Positions 17,654 through 26,180 of a stretch of 64,000 nucleotides of DNA are shown here, one piece after another. The stretch's first letter is position 1. Each line of letters opens with the position of its first letter. Both the position numbers and the translations under genes were made by a program. Below the pieces are notes generated by a model. It was not told the origin of the DNA, did not search any database, and saw only the letters and a program-made list of their open reading frames with translations. The stretch is from CAVXSP01 sp963724645 (GTDB lineage: Bacteria > Acidobacteriota > Vicinamibacteria > Vicinamibacterales > SCN-69-37): assembly GCA_963724645.1 (NCBI GenBank), contig CAVRVJ010000001.1, positions 806,001 through 870,000 of the forward strand, written 5' to 3'.

Positions 17654-18508
17654 GTGGCGAAAATCTGCAGTTTGCAAGAGGCCATCGCGGGGGCGGTCCG
17701 CGACGGCGACGTGGTCGCCATGGAAGGCTTCACGCACCTCATTCCGTTTGCCGCCGGACATGAGGTCATCCGGCAGGGCCGCCGCAACCTGACGCTCGCC
17801 CGCATGACCCCGGACCTGATTTATGACCAGTTGATCGGGGCCGGCTGCGCCGCGAGGCTGATCTTCTCGTGGGGCGGCAACCCCGGAGTCGGATCGCTGC
17901 ATCGGCTGCGCGACGCCGTGGAGCACGGATGGCCGGGACCGCTGGCGCTCGAGGAATACAGCCATTCAGCGTTGGCGCACGCGTACGAAGCCGGCGCAGC
18001 CAACGTCCCGTTCGGAGTGCTGCGCGGACAGCCGGGCGGACTCGCCTCGGTGAATCCGAACATCCGCGCGGTCGCCTGCCCGTTCACGGGCGAGGTGCTG
18101 ACCGCCGTTCCCGCGCTGCGTCCCGATGTCGCAATCATTCATGCGCAAAGAGCGGATCGCGAAGGCAACGTCCTCGTCGAGGGGATCATCGGCGTCCAGA
18201 AGGAAGTCGTCCTGGCCGCCCGGCGATCCGTAGTGACGGTCGAGGAAGTTGTCGAAAGCCTTCGGGGCGGACACCCCAATGGCTGCATTCTTCCTCACTG
18301 GACCGTGAACGCGATCGCGGTCGTGCCGGGCGGCGCGTCGCCGTCGTACGCGCACGGCTACTACACCCGCGACAATCGATTCTATGGCGCATGGGATCGA
18401 ATCTCGCGCACGCGTGAAACCTTCACGGCCTGGATCGACGAACACGTGATGCGTCAAGGACCCGAAGTCTTCGCAGCGCGAGCCCGCGACAGGGAGCTCG
18501 CCACGTGA
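17654..18508 (+). CDS. pcaI: 3-oxoadipate CoA-transferase, subunit A (glutaconate CoA-transferase type)
   Basis: Subunit A of a class I CoA-transferase, 284 residues, starting at GTG 17654. It begins AKICSLQEAIAGAVRDGDVV, then EGFTHLIPFAAGHEVIRQG, FSWGGNPGVGSLHRLRDA and VLRGQPGGLASVNPNI. The length and sequence fit the longer glutaconate-CoA-transferase-like type, represented in aromatic pathways by CatI of strain B13, rather than the shorter Pseudomonas PcaI. As the first gene of the pca operon it should, with the next gene, activate 3-oxoadipate with CoA from succinyl-CoA. The stop overlaps the start of the next gene. No thiolase (pcaF) is in the window. Confidence 0.8.
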   Translation: MAKICSLQEAIAGAVRDGDVVAMEGFTHLIPFAAGHEVIRQGRRNLTLARMTPDLIYDQLIGAGCAARLIFSWGGNPGVGSLHRLRDAVEHGWPGPLALEEYSHSALAHAYEAGAANVPFGVLRGQPGGLASVNPNIRAVACPFTGEVLTAVPALRPDVAIIHAQRADREGNVLVEGIIGVQKEVVLAARRSVVTVEEVVESLRGGHPNGCILPHWTVNAIAVVPGGASPSYAHGYYTRDNRFYGAWDRISRTRETFTAWIDEHVMRQGPEVFAARARDRELAT

Positions 18509-19275
18509 GCGCGTACACGCCGAATGAGCTGATGACCGTGGCGGCAGCCCGCCTGCTCGATGACGCCGACATCTGTTTCGTGGGAATCGGCCTCCCGTCC
18601 GCGGCCTGCAACCTCGCGCGGCTGACCCATGCTCCCGGCATCACGCTGATCTACGAGTCGGGCACTATTGACACTCGTCCAACAGTGCTGCCTCTGTCCA
18701 TCGGCGACGGCGAGTTGTGTGAAACCGCTTTGACGACGGTGAGCGTTCCAGAGTTCTTTCGTTACTGGCTGCAGGGTGGACGGGTCACGGTCGGATTTCT
18801 CGGCGCGGCTCAGATCGATCGATTCGCGAACCTGAATTCGACAGTCGTTGGAGCCTACGCACACCCGGCCGTCAGATTGCCGGGCGGCGGCGGGGCGCCG
18901 GAGATGGCCGGCGCCTGCGGAGAAATCTTCGTGGTCATGCCCCATTCGCGGCGCGCCTTCGTGCCGCGCGTCGATTTCGTCACAACGATCGGCCACGGCG
19001 AAGACGGAACCTATCGGGCGCGGGCCGGCCTGTCCACCAAGGGACCGACGAAAGTGATCACGGATCTCTGCGTCCTCGAGCCGGATCTCGAGACGAAGGA
19101 GTTGGTCGTTACGAGCGTGCACCCGGATGTGAGCCGCGCACGTGTGACGGAGGAGACTGGATGGCCCGTGCGCTTTGCCGCCGCAGTCCAGACGACCTCC
19201 CCACCCGCGCCGGACGAGTTGGCGGTACTGCGCGAACTGCAGGCCCGCACCGCCGCCGCACACGGGGCGGTGTAG
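18505..19275 (+). CDS. pcaJ: 3-oxoadipate CoA-transferase, subunit B
   Basis: Subunit B, 256 residues, with the GTG start overlapping the pcaI stop (GTGA). It contains DADICFVGIGLPSAACNLAR, then the ESG motif (LIYESGTID) whose glutamate is the expected CoA-carrying catalytic residue, and RLPGGGGAPEMAGACGE. Subunits A and B form one active transferase. The catalytic role is known for the family; the substrate is inferred from the adjoining pcaHGBDC genes. Confidence 0.8.
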   Translation: MSAYTPNELMTVAAARLLDDADICFVGIGLPSAACNLARLTHAPGITLIYESGTIDTRPTVLPLSIGDGELCETALTTVSVPEFFRYWLQGGRVTVGFLGAAQIDRFANLNSTVVGAYAHPAVRLPGGGGAPEMAGACGEIFVVMPHSRRAFVPRVDFVTTIGHGEDGTYRARAGLSTKGPTKVITDLCVLEPDLETKELVVTSVHPDVSRARVTEETGWPVRFAAAVQTTSPPAPDELAVLRELQARTAAAHGAV

Positions 19276-19280
19276 TTCAG

Positions 19281-19994
19281 ATGGAGCCTCCGTTGAGACC
19301 CACCCGACGGCCCCCGGAAGGGACGCACCCGCTTCGAGACTTTTCCGGGTACCGATCGACTGCGCTTCGGCATCCGAAGCAGCCGCTCGTGCTGATTCCA
19401 CAGACGCTGTCGGAACTGACGGGTCCGGTGTACGGCTACGGCAGGATTGGTCCGGTCGACAACGACCTCACCCGCCAGCATGCCGGCGAGCCGCTCGGCG
19501 AGCGAATCGTTCTGGAGGGGCGCGTGCTGGACGCCGATGGACGCCCGGTGCCCGGGACCCTGATCGAGTTGTGGCAGGCCAACGCGGCCGGGCGCTACGT
19601 GCACAAGATCGATCAGCATCCTGCGCCGCTCGATCAGAATTTCACGGGCGCGGGGCGTGTGCAGACGGATGCGGACGGCCACTATCGGTTCGTGACGATC
19701 AAGCCGGGCGCCTATCCATGGCGCAACCACCCGAACGCCTGGAGGCCGGCTCATGTGCATCTGTCGCTGTTCGGCCAGAATTTCACGACCCGGCTTGTGA
19801 CGCAGATGTATTTTCCGGGGGACCCGCTGCTGCCCTTCGACCCGATTTTCAACTCGGTGCCCGACGCCCGGGCGCGCGAGCGCATGATTTCGAAATTCGA
19901 TCTCGATCTGACCGAGCCGGACTGGGCGCTCGGCTACCGGTTCGACGTCGTCCTGCGCGGCCGCGACGCCACGCCGTTCGAGCAGGCACGCTGA
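19281..19994 (+). CDS. pcaH: Protocatechuate 3,4-dioxygenase, beta subunit
   Basis: The iron-binding subunit (237 residues) of the intradiol enzyme that opens protocatechuate to 3-carboxy-cis,cis-muconate. The four expected iron ligands can be placed: Tyr106 (GRYVHK), Tyr145 (PGAYPW), His158 and His160 (RPAHVHLSLFG). These agree to within two positions with Tyr108, Tyr147, His160 and His162 of the Pseudomonas enzyme. Other family segments are LIELWQANAAGRY, GRVQTDADGHYRFVTIKPG and FPGDPLLPFDPIF. The ATG at 19281 lies five bases after the pcaJ stop, and the stop overlaps the start of pcaG (TGATG). Confidence 0.95.
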   Translation: MEPPLRPTRRPPEGTHPLRDFSGYRSTALRHPKQPLVLIPQTLSELTGPVYGYGRIGPVDNDLTRQHAGEPLGERIVLEGRVLDADGRPVPGTLIELWQANAAGRYVHKIDQHPAPLDQNFTGAGRVQTDADGHYRFVTIKPGAYPWRNHPNAWRPAHVHLSLFGQNFTTRLVTQMYFPGDPLLPFDPIFNSVPDARARERMISKFDLDLTEPDWALGYRFDVVLRGRDATPFEQAR

Positions 19995-20557
19995 TGGCCG
20001 GCGAAACACCTTTCCAGACCGTCGGCCCGTTCTTTGATTTCGCGCTCGACTTTCCGGGCGGAGGCGCGGTGGCCACCGCGGACACACAGGGCGCGCGCGT
20101 CTCAATCGAGGGCGCGGTGCTCGATGGCGCCGGCGAGCCGATTCCCGACGCGCTCATCGAGATCTGGCAGGCCAACGCCGCCGGCCGCTATCACCATCCG
20201 GACGATGCCCGCGAGTTGCCGGTGGATCCGAACTTTGACGGATTCGGCCGCGTGGCGACCGACGCGGCCGGCCGTTTCTCGTTCGACACGATCAAGCCTG
20301 GCCGCGTGCCCGGACCAGGCGGCGGACTTCAGGCGCCGCACATCATTGTGTCGGTGCTCGGACGTGGCATACTCACGCGGCTGGTCACCAGAATCTACTT
20401 CGATGACGATCCGGCCGCGAATGGCGAGGACGCGATCCTTGGTCTCGTACCCCCGCATCGGCGCCAGACGCTCCTCGCGCAGACGAAAGGCGATGGCCGC
20501 TATCGCTTCGACATCATCGTGCAGGGCGAGAACGAGACCGTGTTCTTCGACGTGTGA
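19994..20557 (+). CDS. pcaG: Protocatechuate 3,4-dioxygenase, alpha subunit
   Basis: The 187-residue alpha subunit, which pairs with PcaH and shapes the active site but binds no iron. It has TPFQTVGPFFDFALDF at the start, LIEIWQANAAGRYHHPDD, FGRVATDAAGRFSFDTIKPG, QAPHIIVSVLGRGILTRLV, RIYFDDDP and YRFDIIVQGENETVFFDV at the end. The iron-ligand Tyr/His pairs of the beta subunit are replaced, as expected. The start ATG overlaps the pcaH stop by one base, which supports balanced synthesis of the two subunits. Confidence 0.95.
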   Translation: MAGETPFQTVGPFFDFALDFPGGGAVATADTQGARVSIEGAVLDGAGEPIPDALIEIWQANAAGRYHHPDDARELPVDPNFDGFGRVATDAAGRFSFDTIKPGRVPGPGGGLQAPHIIVSVLGRGILTRLVTRIYFDDDPAANGEDAILGLVPPHRRQTLLAQTKGDGRYRFDIIVQGENETVFFDV

Positions 20558-20572
20558 CGTTCGTACGGCCGG

Positions 20573-21919
20573 ATGACGCTCTATTCCCTTCTCTTCGGCG
20601 ATTCCGACGTCGCCGCGCATTTTTCCGATGAGGCGCGTGTGCAGGCGATGCTCGATGTCGAGGTCGCCCTCGCGAAAGCTGCAGTACGAGCGGGCGTTCT
20701 GCCGGCGTCGTCGCTCCCTGCCATTGTCGAGGCGGCGACATTGGCAGGGCTCGATCTCAACAGCCTCGCGCACAACGCCGCCGGCGCCGGCAACGTCGTG
20801 ATTCCGCTGGTCCAACAGTTGCGAACCCGGGTCGCAGCGATTGACGCACGCGCCGCGGACCATGTGCACATCGGCGCGACCAGCCAGGACATCATCGATA
20901 CCGCGCTCGTGCACCAGCTGCGGGCCGCCCTCCCCCCGCTGTCGGCGCAGGTTGAACGCGCGTCGGCGGCAGCGGCCCGACAGGCGCGGGCCTATCGACA
21001 TACGCCGATGGCCGGGCGGACGTGGCTGCAGCAGGCCACGCCGATCACGTTCGGACTCAAGGCCGCCGGCTGGCTCGAGGCGCTCGAACGCGGACGCGCG
21101 GCGATTCACGAGCGGGGCCGAAGCGCATTCGTGCTGCAGTTCGGCGGCGCGTCTGGCACGCTCGCGGCGCTCGGCGCCTCGGCGCCCGCCGTTTCCAAGG
21201 CACTGGGAGAGGAACTCGGCCTTCCGGTGCCGGACCTCCCGTGGCACGGCCATCGGGATCGACTGATGAGATTTGCGTGCGAGCTTGCGGTGCTGGCCGG
21301 AACAATCGGGAAGATCGCACGGGACCTGGCCCTGCTGTCACAGACCGAAGTCGCCGAAGCGTTCGAAGCGCCCGCACCAGGACGAGGCCAGTCATCCTCG
21401 ATGCCCCACAAGCGAAATCCGGTGTCCGCGGCGGTAGCGCTCGCAGCCGCCCTGCGCGCGCCCGGCCTCATCGCGTCGCTCCTCGCGGGCATGCCTCAGG
21501 AACATGAGCGCGGCCTCGGCGGCTGGCAAGCCGAGTGGGACGTCGTGCCCCAGCTGATGAACGTGACGGCCGGCGCCGCGCGTGCGATTGCTGACGCGCT
21601 GGATCATCTGGTGGTCGACGAAGGGCGTATGGCCAGGAACCTCGACGTCACCGACGGGCTCATCCTCGCCGAAGCGATTGTCGTGAGGCTGGCGCCGAGG
21701 CTCGGTCATTCAGAGGCGCGCGCCCTCGTGGATGCCGCGTGCACGCTTGCCATCGCCGACAAGCGGCCGCTCGTTGCCGTCCTCTCGGAGGATCCGCGCG
21801 TGACGAAGGTCTTGCCACCCGACGCCATCCGCCAGTGCCTGTCGCCCGACGGCTACCTCGGGCAGGCCGAAGCGTTCGTGGATCGCGTCCTTGCCGACTG
21901 GGGTCGGAACCATGTCTGA
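20573..21919 (+). CDS. pcaB: 3-carboxy-cis,cis-muconate cycloisomerase
   Basis: A 448-residue member of the fumarase/aspartase superfamily that lactonises 3-carboxymuconate. It has ARVQAMLDVEVALAKA, DHVHIGATSQDIIDTALV, and the signature SSSMPHKRNPVSAAVALA at about 272-289. The end, QCLSPDGYLGQAEAFVDRVL, is typical of PcaB. It is the third step enzyme of the operon and follows pcaG by 15 bases; its last codons overlap the pcaD start. Confidence 0.93.
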   Translation: MTLYSLLFGDSDVAAHFSDEARVQAMLDVEVALAKAAVRAGVLPASSLPAIVEAATLAGLDLNSLAHNAAGAGNVVIPLVQQLRTRVAAIDARAADHVHIGATSQDIIDTALVHQLRAALPPLSAQVERASAAAARQARAYRHTPMAGRTWLQQATPITFGLKAAGWLEALERGRAAIHERGRSAFVLQFGGASGTLAALGASAPAVSKALGEELGLPVPDLPWHGHRDRLMRFACELAVLAGTIGKIARDLALLSQTEVAEAFEAPAPGRGQSSSMPHKRNPVSAAVALAAALRAPGLIASLLAGMPQEHERGLGGWQAEWDVVPQLMNVTAGAARAIADALDHLVVDEGRMARNLDVTDGLILAEAIVVRLAPRLGHSEARALVDAACTLAIADKRPLVAVLSEDPRVTKVLPPDAIRQCLSPDGYLGQAEAFVDRVLADWGRNHV

Positions 21920-22691
21920 AGTCCTCGTCGACGGCTGCCGCTTGTCGTACGCGGTGGAGGGCCTCGCGCAGGGGCCAGCGCTCCTGTTGTCCAACGCGTT
22001 GGGGACGTCGGCTTCATTCTGGGACGACCAGGTACTCGCGTTCACGCGCGCTTTTCGCGTCATCCGCTACGACCAGCGCGGCCACGGGCGCTCGACCGCA
22101 CCAGCCGGGGATTACACCATCGACCAGCTCGGCCGCGACGCGCTGGCGGTCCTGGACGCTGCCGAGGCGCCGACAGCCTGTGTCTGCGGGCTCTCGCTCG
22201 GCGGCCTCACGGCAATGTGGCTGGCCGTCCACGCGTCATCGCGCATCCGCAAGATCGTCGTGGCGAACACAGCAGCGCGAATTGGCACCCGGGCGTTCTG
22301 GCAGGAACGCATCGACTTGATTCGAACGCAGGGTCTGGCCCCCGTTGTTGAGACCGGGCCGCTCCGGTGGTTCTCGGACACGTTTCGCGGCCGGCATCCT
22401 GAGATCGTCGCGTCGGCTCAGCGCATGCAGGCTGGGTGTTCGCCGGATGGTTATGCCGGCTGCGCAGCCGCCTTGCGGGACGCCGACCTCCGTGACGCAA
22501 TCGGCGCGATCACGGTACCGGTATTGGTCGTGACCGGCCGGTTCGATCCCGTCACGCCGCCGGGCGATGGGGCCGATATCTGCGCTCGAATCGCGGGCGC
22601 CGGCCTCCTGGAACTGGACGCCGCGCACTTCTCGAACATCGAGCAAGCCGCGCGTTTCAATAGCGCGGTCCTGGATTTCCTTTCCGCATGA
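21912..22691 (+). CDS. pcaD: 3-oxoadipate enol-lactonase
   Basis: A 259-residue alpha/beta hydrolase. The nucleophile motif is GLSLGG (Ser at about 95). The acid lies in TGRFDPVTP (about 211) and the histidine in DAAHFSNIEQ (about 240). Family segments include LLSNALGTSASFWDDQV and YDQRGHGRSTAPAGDYT. It hydrolyses 3-oxoadipate enol-lactone to 3-oxoadipate. The ATG at 21912 lies inside the end of pcaB (overlap of eight bases). PcaD and PcaC are separate here, not fused as in PcaL of some actinobacteria. Confidence 0.92.
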   Translation: MSEVLVDGCRLSYAVEGLAQGPALLLSNALGTSASFWDDQVLAFTRAFRVIRYDQRGHGRSTAPAGDYTIDQLGRDALAVLDAAEAPTACVCGLSLGGLTAMWLAVHASSRIRKIVVANTAARIGTRAFWQERIDLIRTQGLAPVVETGPLRWFSDTFRGRHPEIVASAQRMQAGCSPDGYAGCAAALRDADLRDAIGAITVPVLVVTGRFDPVTPPGDGADICARIAGAGLLELDAAHFSNIEQAARFNSAVLDFLSA

Positions 22692-22698
22692 GGCTCCA

Positions 22699-23079
22699 AT
22701 GGACGAAGACGCTCGACGCGAAGCAGGCATGGCGATTCGGCGACGGATGCTCGGAAACCAGCACGTTGACCGCGCCGTGGCAAACACGACTCCGCTGACG
22801 GCGGAATTTCAGGATCTCCTGACGCGCTACGCCTGGGGCGAGATCTGGACCAGACCGGGACTCGATCCGCGCACCCGGCGGATCCTGGTCATCGGCACGC
22901 TCCTCGCGCTTGGCAAATGGGAGGAGTTCCGGATGCACGCTCGCGCCGCGCTGGCCGAGGGCGGCTTTTCGGCAGACGACTTGAAAGAGATCGTGCTGCA
23001 GCAGGCGATCTATTGCGGAATTCCGGCCGCGAATCACGCGTTCCAGGAATTGCGACAGGTGTTGGATCCCAAGACCTAG
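22699..23079 (+). CDS. pcaC: 4-carboxymuconolactone decarboxylase
   Basis: A 126-residue CMD/AhpD-fold protein that decarboxylates 4-carboxymuconolactone. It has MAIRRRMLGNQHVDRA, FQDLLTRYAWGEIWTRPGLD, RRILVIGTLLALGKWEEF, and EIVLQQAIYCGIPAANHAFQ, which carries the conserved C-G-P region. The length matches stand-alone PcaC. It sits seven bases after pcaD and eleven before the CoA ligase gene. Confidence 0.93.
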   Translation: MDEDARREAGMAIRRRMLGNQHVDRAVANTTPLTAEFQDLLTRYAWGEIWTRPGLDPRTRRILVIGTLLALGKWEEFRMHARAALAEGGFSADDLKEIVLQQAIYCGIPAANHAFQELRQVLDPKT

Positions 23080-23090
23080 CGCAGGGAATC

Positions 23091-24971
23091 ATGAGCGACG
23101 CCCTCCACGCCGGCCCGACGCGTCGCTATCGGGCGGTCCGTCTCGGCGATCTCACACCACACGCGGCCTGGCGCGACGATGGCACGCTCCTCGTGCGGGC
23201 TCGACAGCCGCTCGGACCGTATCCGTCCCGGTTCACCGAGCATCTGACGCGCTGGGCGCTCGTGACGCCCGAGCGCACGCTTCTGTCATGGCGGCAGGGC
23301 GAGGAGATCGCGCGCCTGACCTATGGCGACGTACTGGCCGCCACGCGGCGCCTGGGGCAGGCGCTTCTCGATCGCGGTCTGTCGGCCGACAGGCCGCTCG
23401 CCATTCTTTCAGGCAACAGCCCTGAGCATCTGCTCCTTGCGCTGGCCGCGCAGCATGTCGGAGTGCCTTTTGCGCCGATTTCGCCGGCCTACTCGCTCGT
23501 CTCGCACGACTTCGGCATGTTGAAGCATGCGCTCGGACTGCTGGCGCCCGGGATGGTCTTCGTTTCGGACGTGAGTCGATTCGCGCGCGCACTCGACGCC
23601 GCAGTGCCGGCGGACACGGAAGTCTGCTCCGCACGCCCATTCCGCGGCGGCAGAAGCTCGACGCCCTTCGATCGGCTGCTCGACTCGACGCCGACCAGCG
23701 ACGTCGATCGGGCACACGACGCCGTCTCGCCGGATACGATCGCGAAGATCCTCTTCACGTCCGGATCCACCGGGCTTCCCAAAGGGGTCATCAACACGCA
23801 CCGCATGCTCTGCAGCAATCAGCAGATGATTCTGCAGACGTTGCCGTTTCTCGGAGATGAGCCGCCGGTGCTGGTCGATTGGCTGCCCTGGCATCACACC
23901 TTCGGCGGCAATCACAATATCGGTTTGGTGCTGACGAACGGCGGATCGTTGCACCTGGACGAGGGCCGGCCGATGCCCGAAGCCTTCAATGAGACCGTTC
24001 GGAATCTTCGTGAGATCGCGCCGACGGTGTATCTCAACGTCCCGAAAGGATACGAGGAGCTGGCGCGCGCCCTGCGCAGCGATCGGGCGTTGGCGGAGCG
24101 GTTTTTCAGCCGGCTGCGGTTGCTATTTTACGCCGCCGCCAGTCTCTCCCAGCATGTGGCGGACGAGATTCAATCGATCGCCGAACGCACGTGCGGCGAG
24201 CGGCTGGTTTTCGTCACGGGCCTGGGCTCCACCGAAACTGCACCGATGGCGCTGTGCCGGCCGTGGGGCCAAGAACTGGCGGCCGCCATCGGCCTGCCCG
24301 TGCCTGGCCTCGAGGTGAAACTTGTCCCGACCGCGGGCAAGTTCGCGGTTCGCGTGCGCGGACCCAACGTCACGCCGGGATTCTGGCGCCAGGAGGAGCT
24401 CACCCGCGCGGCGTTCGATGACGAAGGGTTCTATTCGATGGGTGACGCGGTCCGCTTCGCCGCGCCCGATGACGTGACGCAAGGGTTCGTGTTCGATGGC
24501 CGGCTCGCGGAGGACTTCAAACTGGCGAGCGGGACATGGGTGAATGTCGGACCGCTCCGGGCGCGCGTCGTCTCCCATTTCGCGCCGTACATACGCGATG
24601 CGGTGATCACCGGCCACGACCTCAACGAGGTCGGCATGCTCATCGTCCCGGACGTGCCCGCGTGCCGGTCCCTCAGCCCGGCGCTCGACCGGGCGACCGA
24701 CGCGCAAGTGCTGCGCGATGGTCTGGTTCGCGAGCATCTGCTCACGCTGCTCGACGGGTTTGCAGCGCGCGCCACGGGCAGTTCCACGCGAATCGCGCGG
24801 GCGATCCTCCTCGAGGAGCCTCCCTCGCTCGACGCCAACGAGATTACCGACAAGGGATCGCTGAACCAGCGCGCGATGCTCGATCGTCGTGCGGCCATCG
24901 TACGGGAACTGCACGCGGATGTTCCGCCAGCGCACGTCCTTCTCGCGCGATTTCAATGTCCAGACTTCTGA
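23091..24971 (+). CDS. fcs: Feruloyl-CoA synthase-like AMP-dependent ligase
   Basis: A 626-residue acyl-adenylate-forming enzyme. It has the P-loop ILFTSGSTGLPKGVINTHRM, then WLPWHHTFGGNHNIGLVL, NLREIAPTVYLNVPKGYEEL, GLGSTETAPMAL and DEGFYSMGDAVRF. The WLPW-HTFGGNHN and VPKGYEEL segments match feruloyl-CoA synthases, which activate ferulate and other hydroxycinnamates. The usual partner hydratase/lyase (ech) and vanillin dehydrogenase are not in the window. The ATG at 23091 is chosen because it is next to the pcaC stop; longer in-frame starts only read back through pcaC. It overlaps pobA by 16 bases. Confidence 0.85.
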   Translation: MSDALHAGPTRRYRAVRLGDLTPHAAWRDDGTLLVRARQPLGPYPSRFTEHLTRWALVTPERTLLSWRQGEEIARLTYGDVLAATRRLGQALLDRGLSADRPLAILSGNSPEHLLLALAAQHVGVPFAPISPAYSLVSHDFGMLKHALGLLAPGMVFVSDVSRFARALDAAVPADTEVCSARPFRGGRSSTPFDRLLDSTPTSDVDRAHDAVSPDTIAKILFTSGSTGLPKGVINTHRMLCSNQQMILQTLPFLGDEPPVLVDWLPWHHTFGGNHNIGLVLTNGGSLHLDEGRPMPEAFNETVRNLREIAPTVYLNVPKGYEELARALRSDRALAERFFSRLRLLFYAAASLSQHVADEIQSIAERTCGERLVFVTGLGSTETAPMALCRPWGQELAAAIGLPVPGLEVKLVPTAGKFAVRVRGPNVTPGFWRQEELTRAAFDDEGFYSMGDAVRFAAPDDVTQGFVFDGRLAEDFKLASGTWVNVGPLRARVVSHFAPYIRDAVITGHDLNEVGMLIVPDVPACRSLSPALDRATDAQVLRDGLVREHLLTLLDGFAARATGSSTRIARAILLEEPPSLDANEITDKGSLNQRAMLDRRAAIVRELHADVPPAHVLLARFQCPDF

Positions 24972-26143
24972 AGACTCAAGTCGCGATTGTCGGCGCCGGG
25001 CCGGCCGGCCTGATGCTGTCTCATCTGCTCCATCGCGAAGGCATCGAGTCCGTCGTGATCGAGCGACGCGGCCGTGACTACGTGACCCACAGGGTGCGCG
25101 CCGGCGTGCTCGAACAGGGCACCGTGGATCTGATGATCGCGACCGGTCTGGGCGATCGGCTGCGGAGTGAAGGCCTCGTGCACCATGGGATCGGGATTCG
25201 GTTCGAGAGTCAGGAGCACCGGATCGCGCTGAGCGAGCTGACGGGCGGCCGTGCGATCACGATCTACGGGCAGCAGGAGGTCGTCAAGGACCTCATCGAC
25301 GCAAGGATCGCCGCCGGCGGCCAGGTCTACTTCAACGCCGAGCAGGTGCGCATCGCGGGGGTCGATTCCTCGACGCCGAAGGTGTCGCTGTCACATGCGG
25401 GCGAGCAACTCGAGGTCGCTTGTGAGTACGTCGCCGGCTGCGATGGATTCCACGGAATCTCCCGGGAGTCAATCCCTTCTGGCGTGCTCAAGACTTACGA
25501 ACGCGACTACCCATTCGGATGGGTCGGCATCCTCGCAGCCGTCCCGCCGTCGAGTCACGAGCTGATCTATGCTTTCCACGAACGCGGGTTCGCTCTCCAC
25601 AGCCTGCGAACTCCAGAGCTGAGCCGCCTGTACGTCCAGTGCGATCCACGCGACACCGTCGAAGCGTGGCCGTCCGCGCGCATCTGGGACGAACTGCATC
25701 GCCGATTCGCGATCGACGGCGGCTGGACGCTGCACGAAGGCCCCATCCTCGAGAAGAGCATTACGCCGATGCGGAGCTTCGTCGCGGAGCCGATGCAATA
25801 CGGACGCCTGTTTCTCGCCGGTGATGCGGCACATATCGTGCCTCCGACGGGCGCGAAAGGCCTGAACCTGGCGATGTCGGACGTTCGTGTCCTGGCCGAG
25901 GCGCTGGCGGATCGCTACCAGAGCCATCGCACGTCGTTACTCGACGGATATTCGACGCGATGCCTCCGGCGCGTCTGGAAGGTCCAGCACTTCTGGTACT
26001 GGATGACGTCGATGCTCCACCGCTTTCCGGATGACGCCGACGGCTTCCAGCAGCGGCTGCAGCTGGGACAACTGCGGCATCTGGCCGACTCGTGCGCGGC
26101 GCAGACGAGCCTGGCTGAGAACTATGTTGGGCTGCCCGAGTAA
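24956..26143 (+). CDS. pobA: 4-hydroxybenzoate 3-monooxygenase
   Basis: A 395-residue class A flavin monooxygenase, almost exactly the length of known PobA (394). The N-terminal FAD fold has TQVAIVGAGPAGLMLSHLL, the middle has GCDGFHGISRES (the DG motif), and the second FAD motif is FLAGDAAHIVPPTGAKGLNL. It converts 4-hydroxybenzoate to protocatechuate with NADPH and O2, feeding PcaHG. As the last gene of the operon its start lies inside the end of fcs, so it is probably coupled. Confidence 0.95.
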   Translation: MSRLLKTQVAIVGAGPAGLMLSHLLHREGIESVVIERRGRDYVTHRVRAGVLEQGTVDLMIATGLGDRLRSEGLVHHGIGIRFESQEHRIALSELTGGRAITIYGQQEVVKDLIDARIAAGGQVYFNAEQVRIAGVDSSTPKVSLSHAGEQLEVACEYVAGCDGFHGISRESIPSGVLKTYERDYPFGWVGILAAVPPSSHELIYAFHERGFALHSLRTPELSRLYVQCDPRDTVEAWPSARIWDELHRRFAIDGGWTLHEGPILEKSITPMRSFVAEPMQYGRLFLAGDAAHIVPPTGAKGLNLAMSDVRVLAEALADRYQSHRTSLLDGYSTRCLRRVWKVQHFWYWMTSMLHRFPDDADGFQQRLQLGQLRHLADSCAAQTSLAENYVGLPE

Positions 26144-26180
26144 GGGGCGTGTAGCAGAACCGGGGGCAACTGGCGCGACA

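Noticed and set aside
23091..24971. Adenylation domain of a peptide synthetase
   Set aside because: No carrier or condensation domains are present, and the motifs and operon fit feruloyl-CoA synthase.
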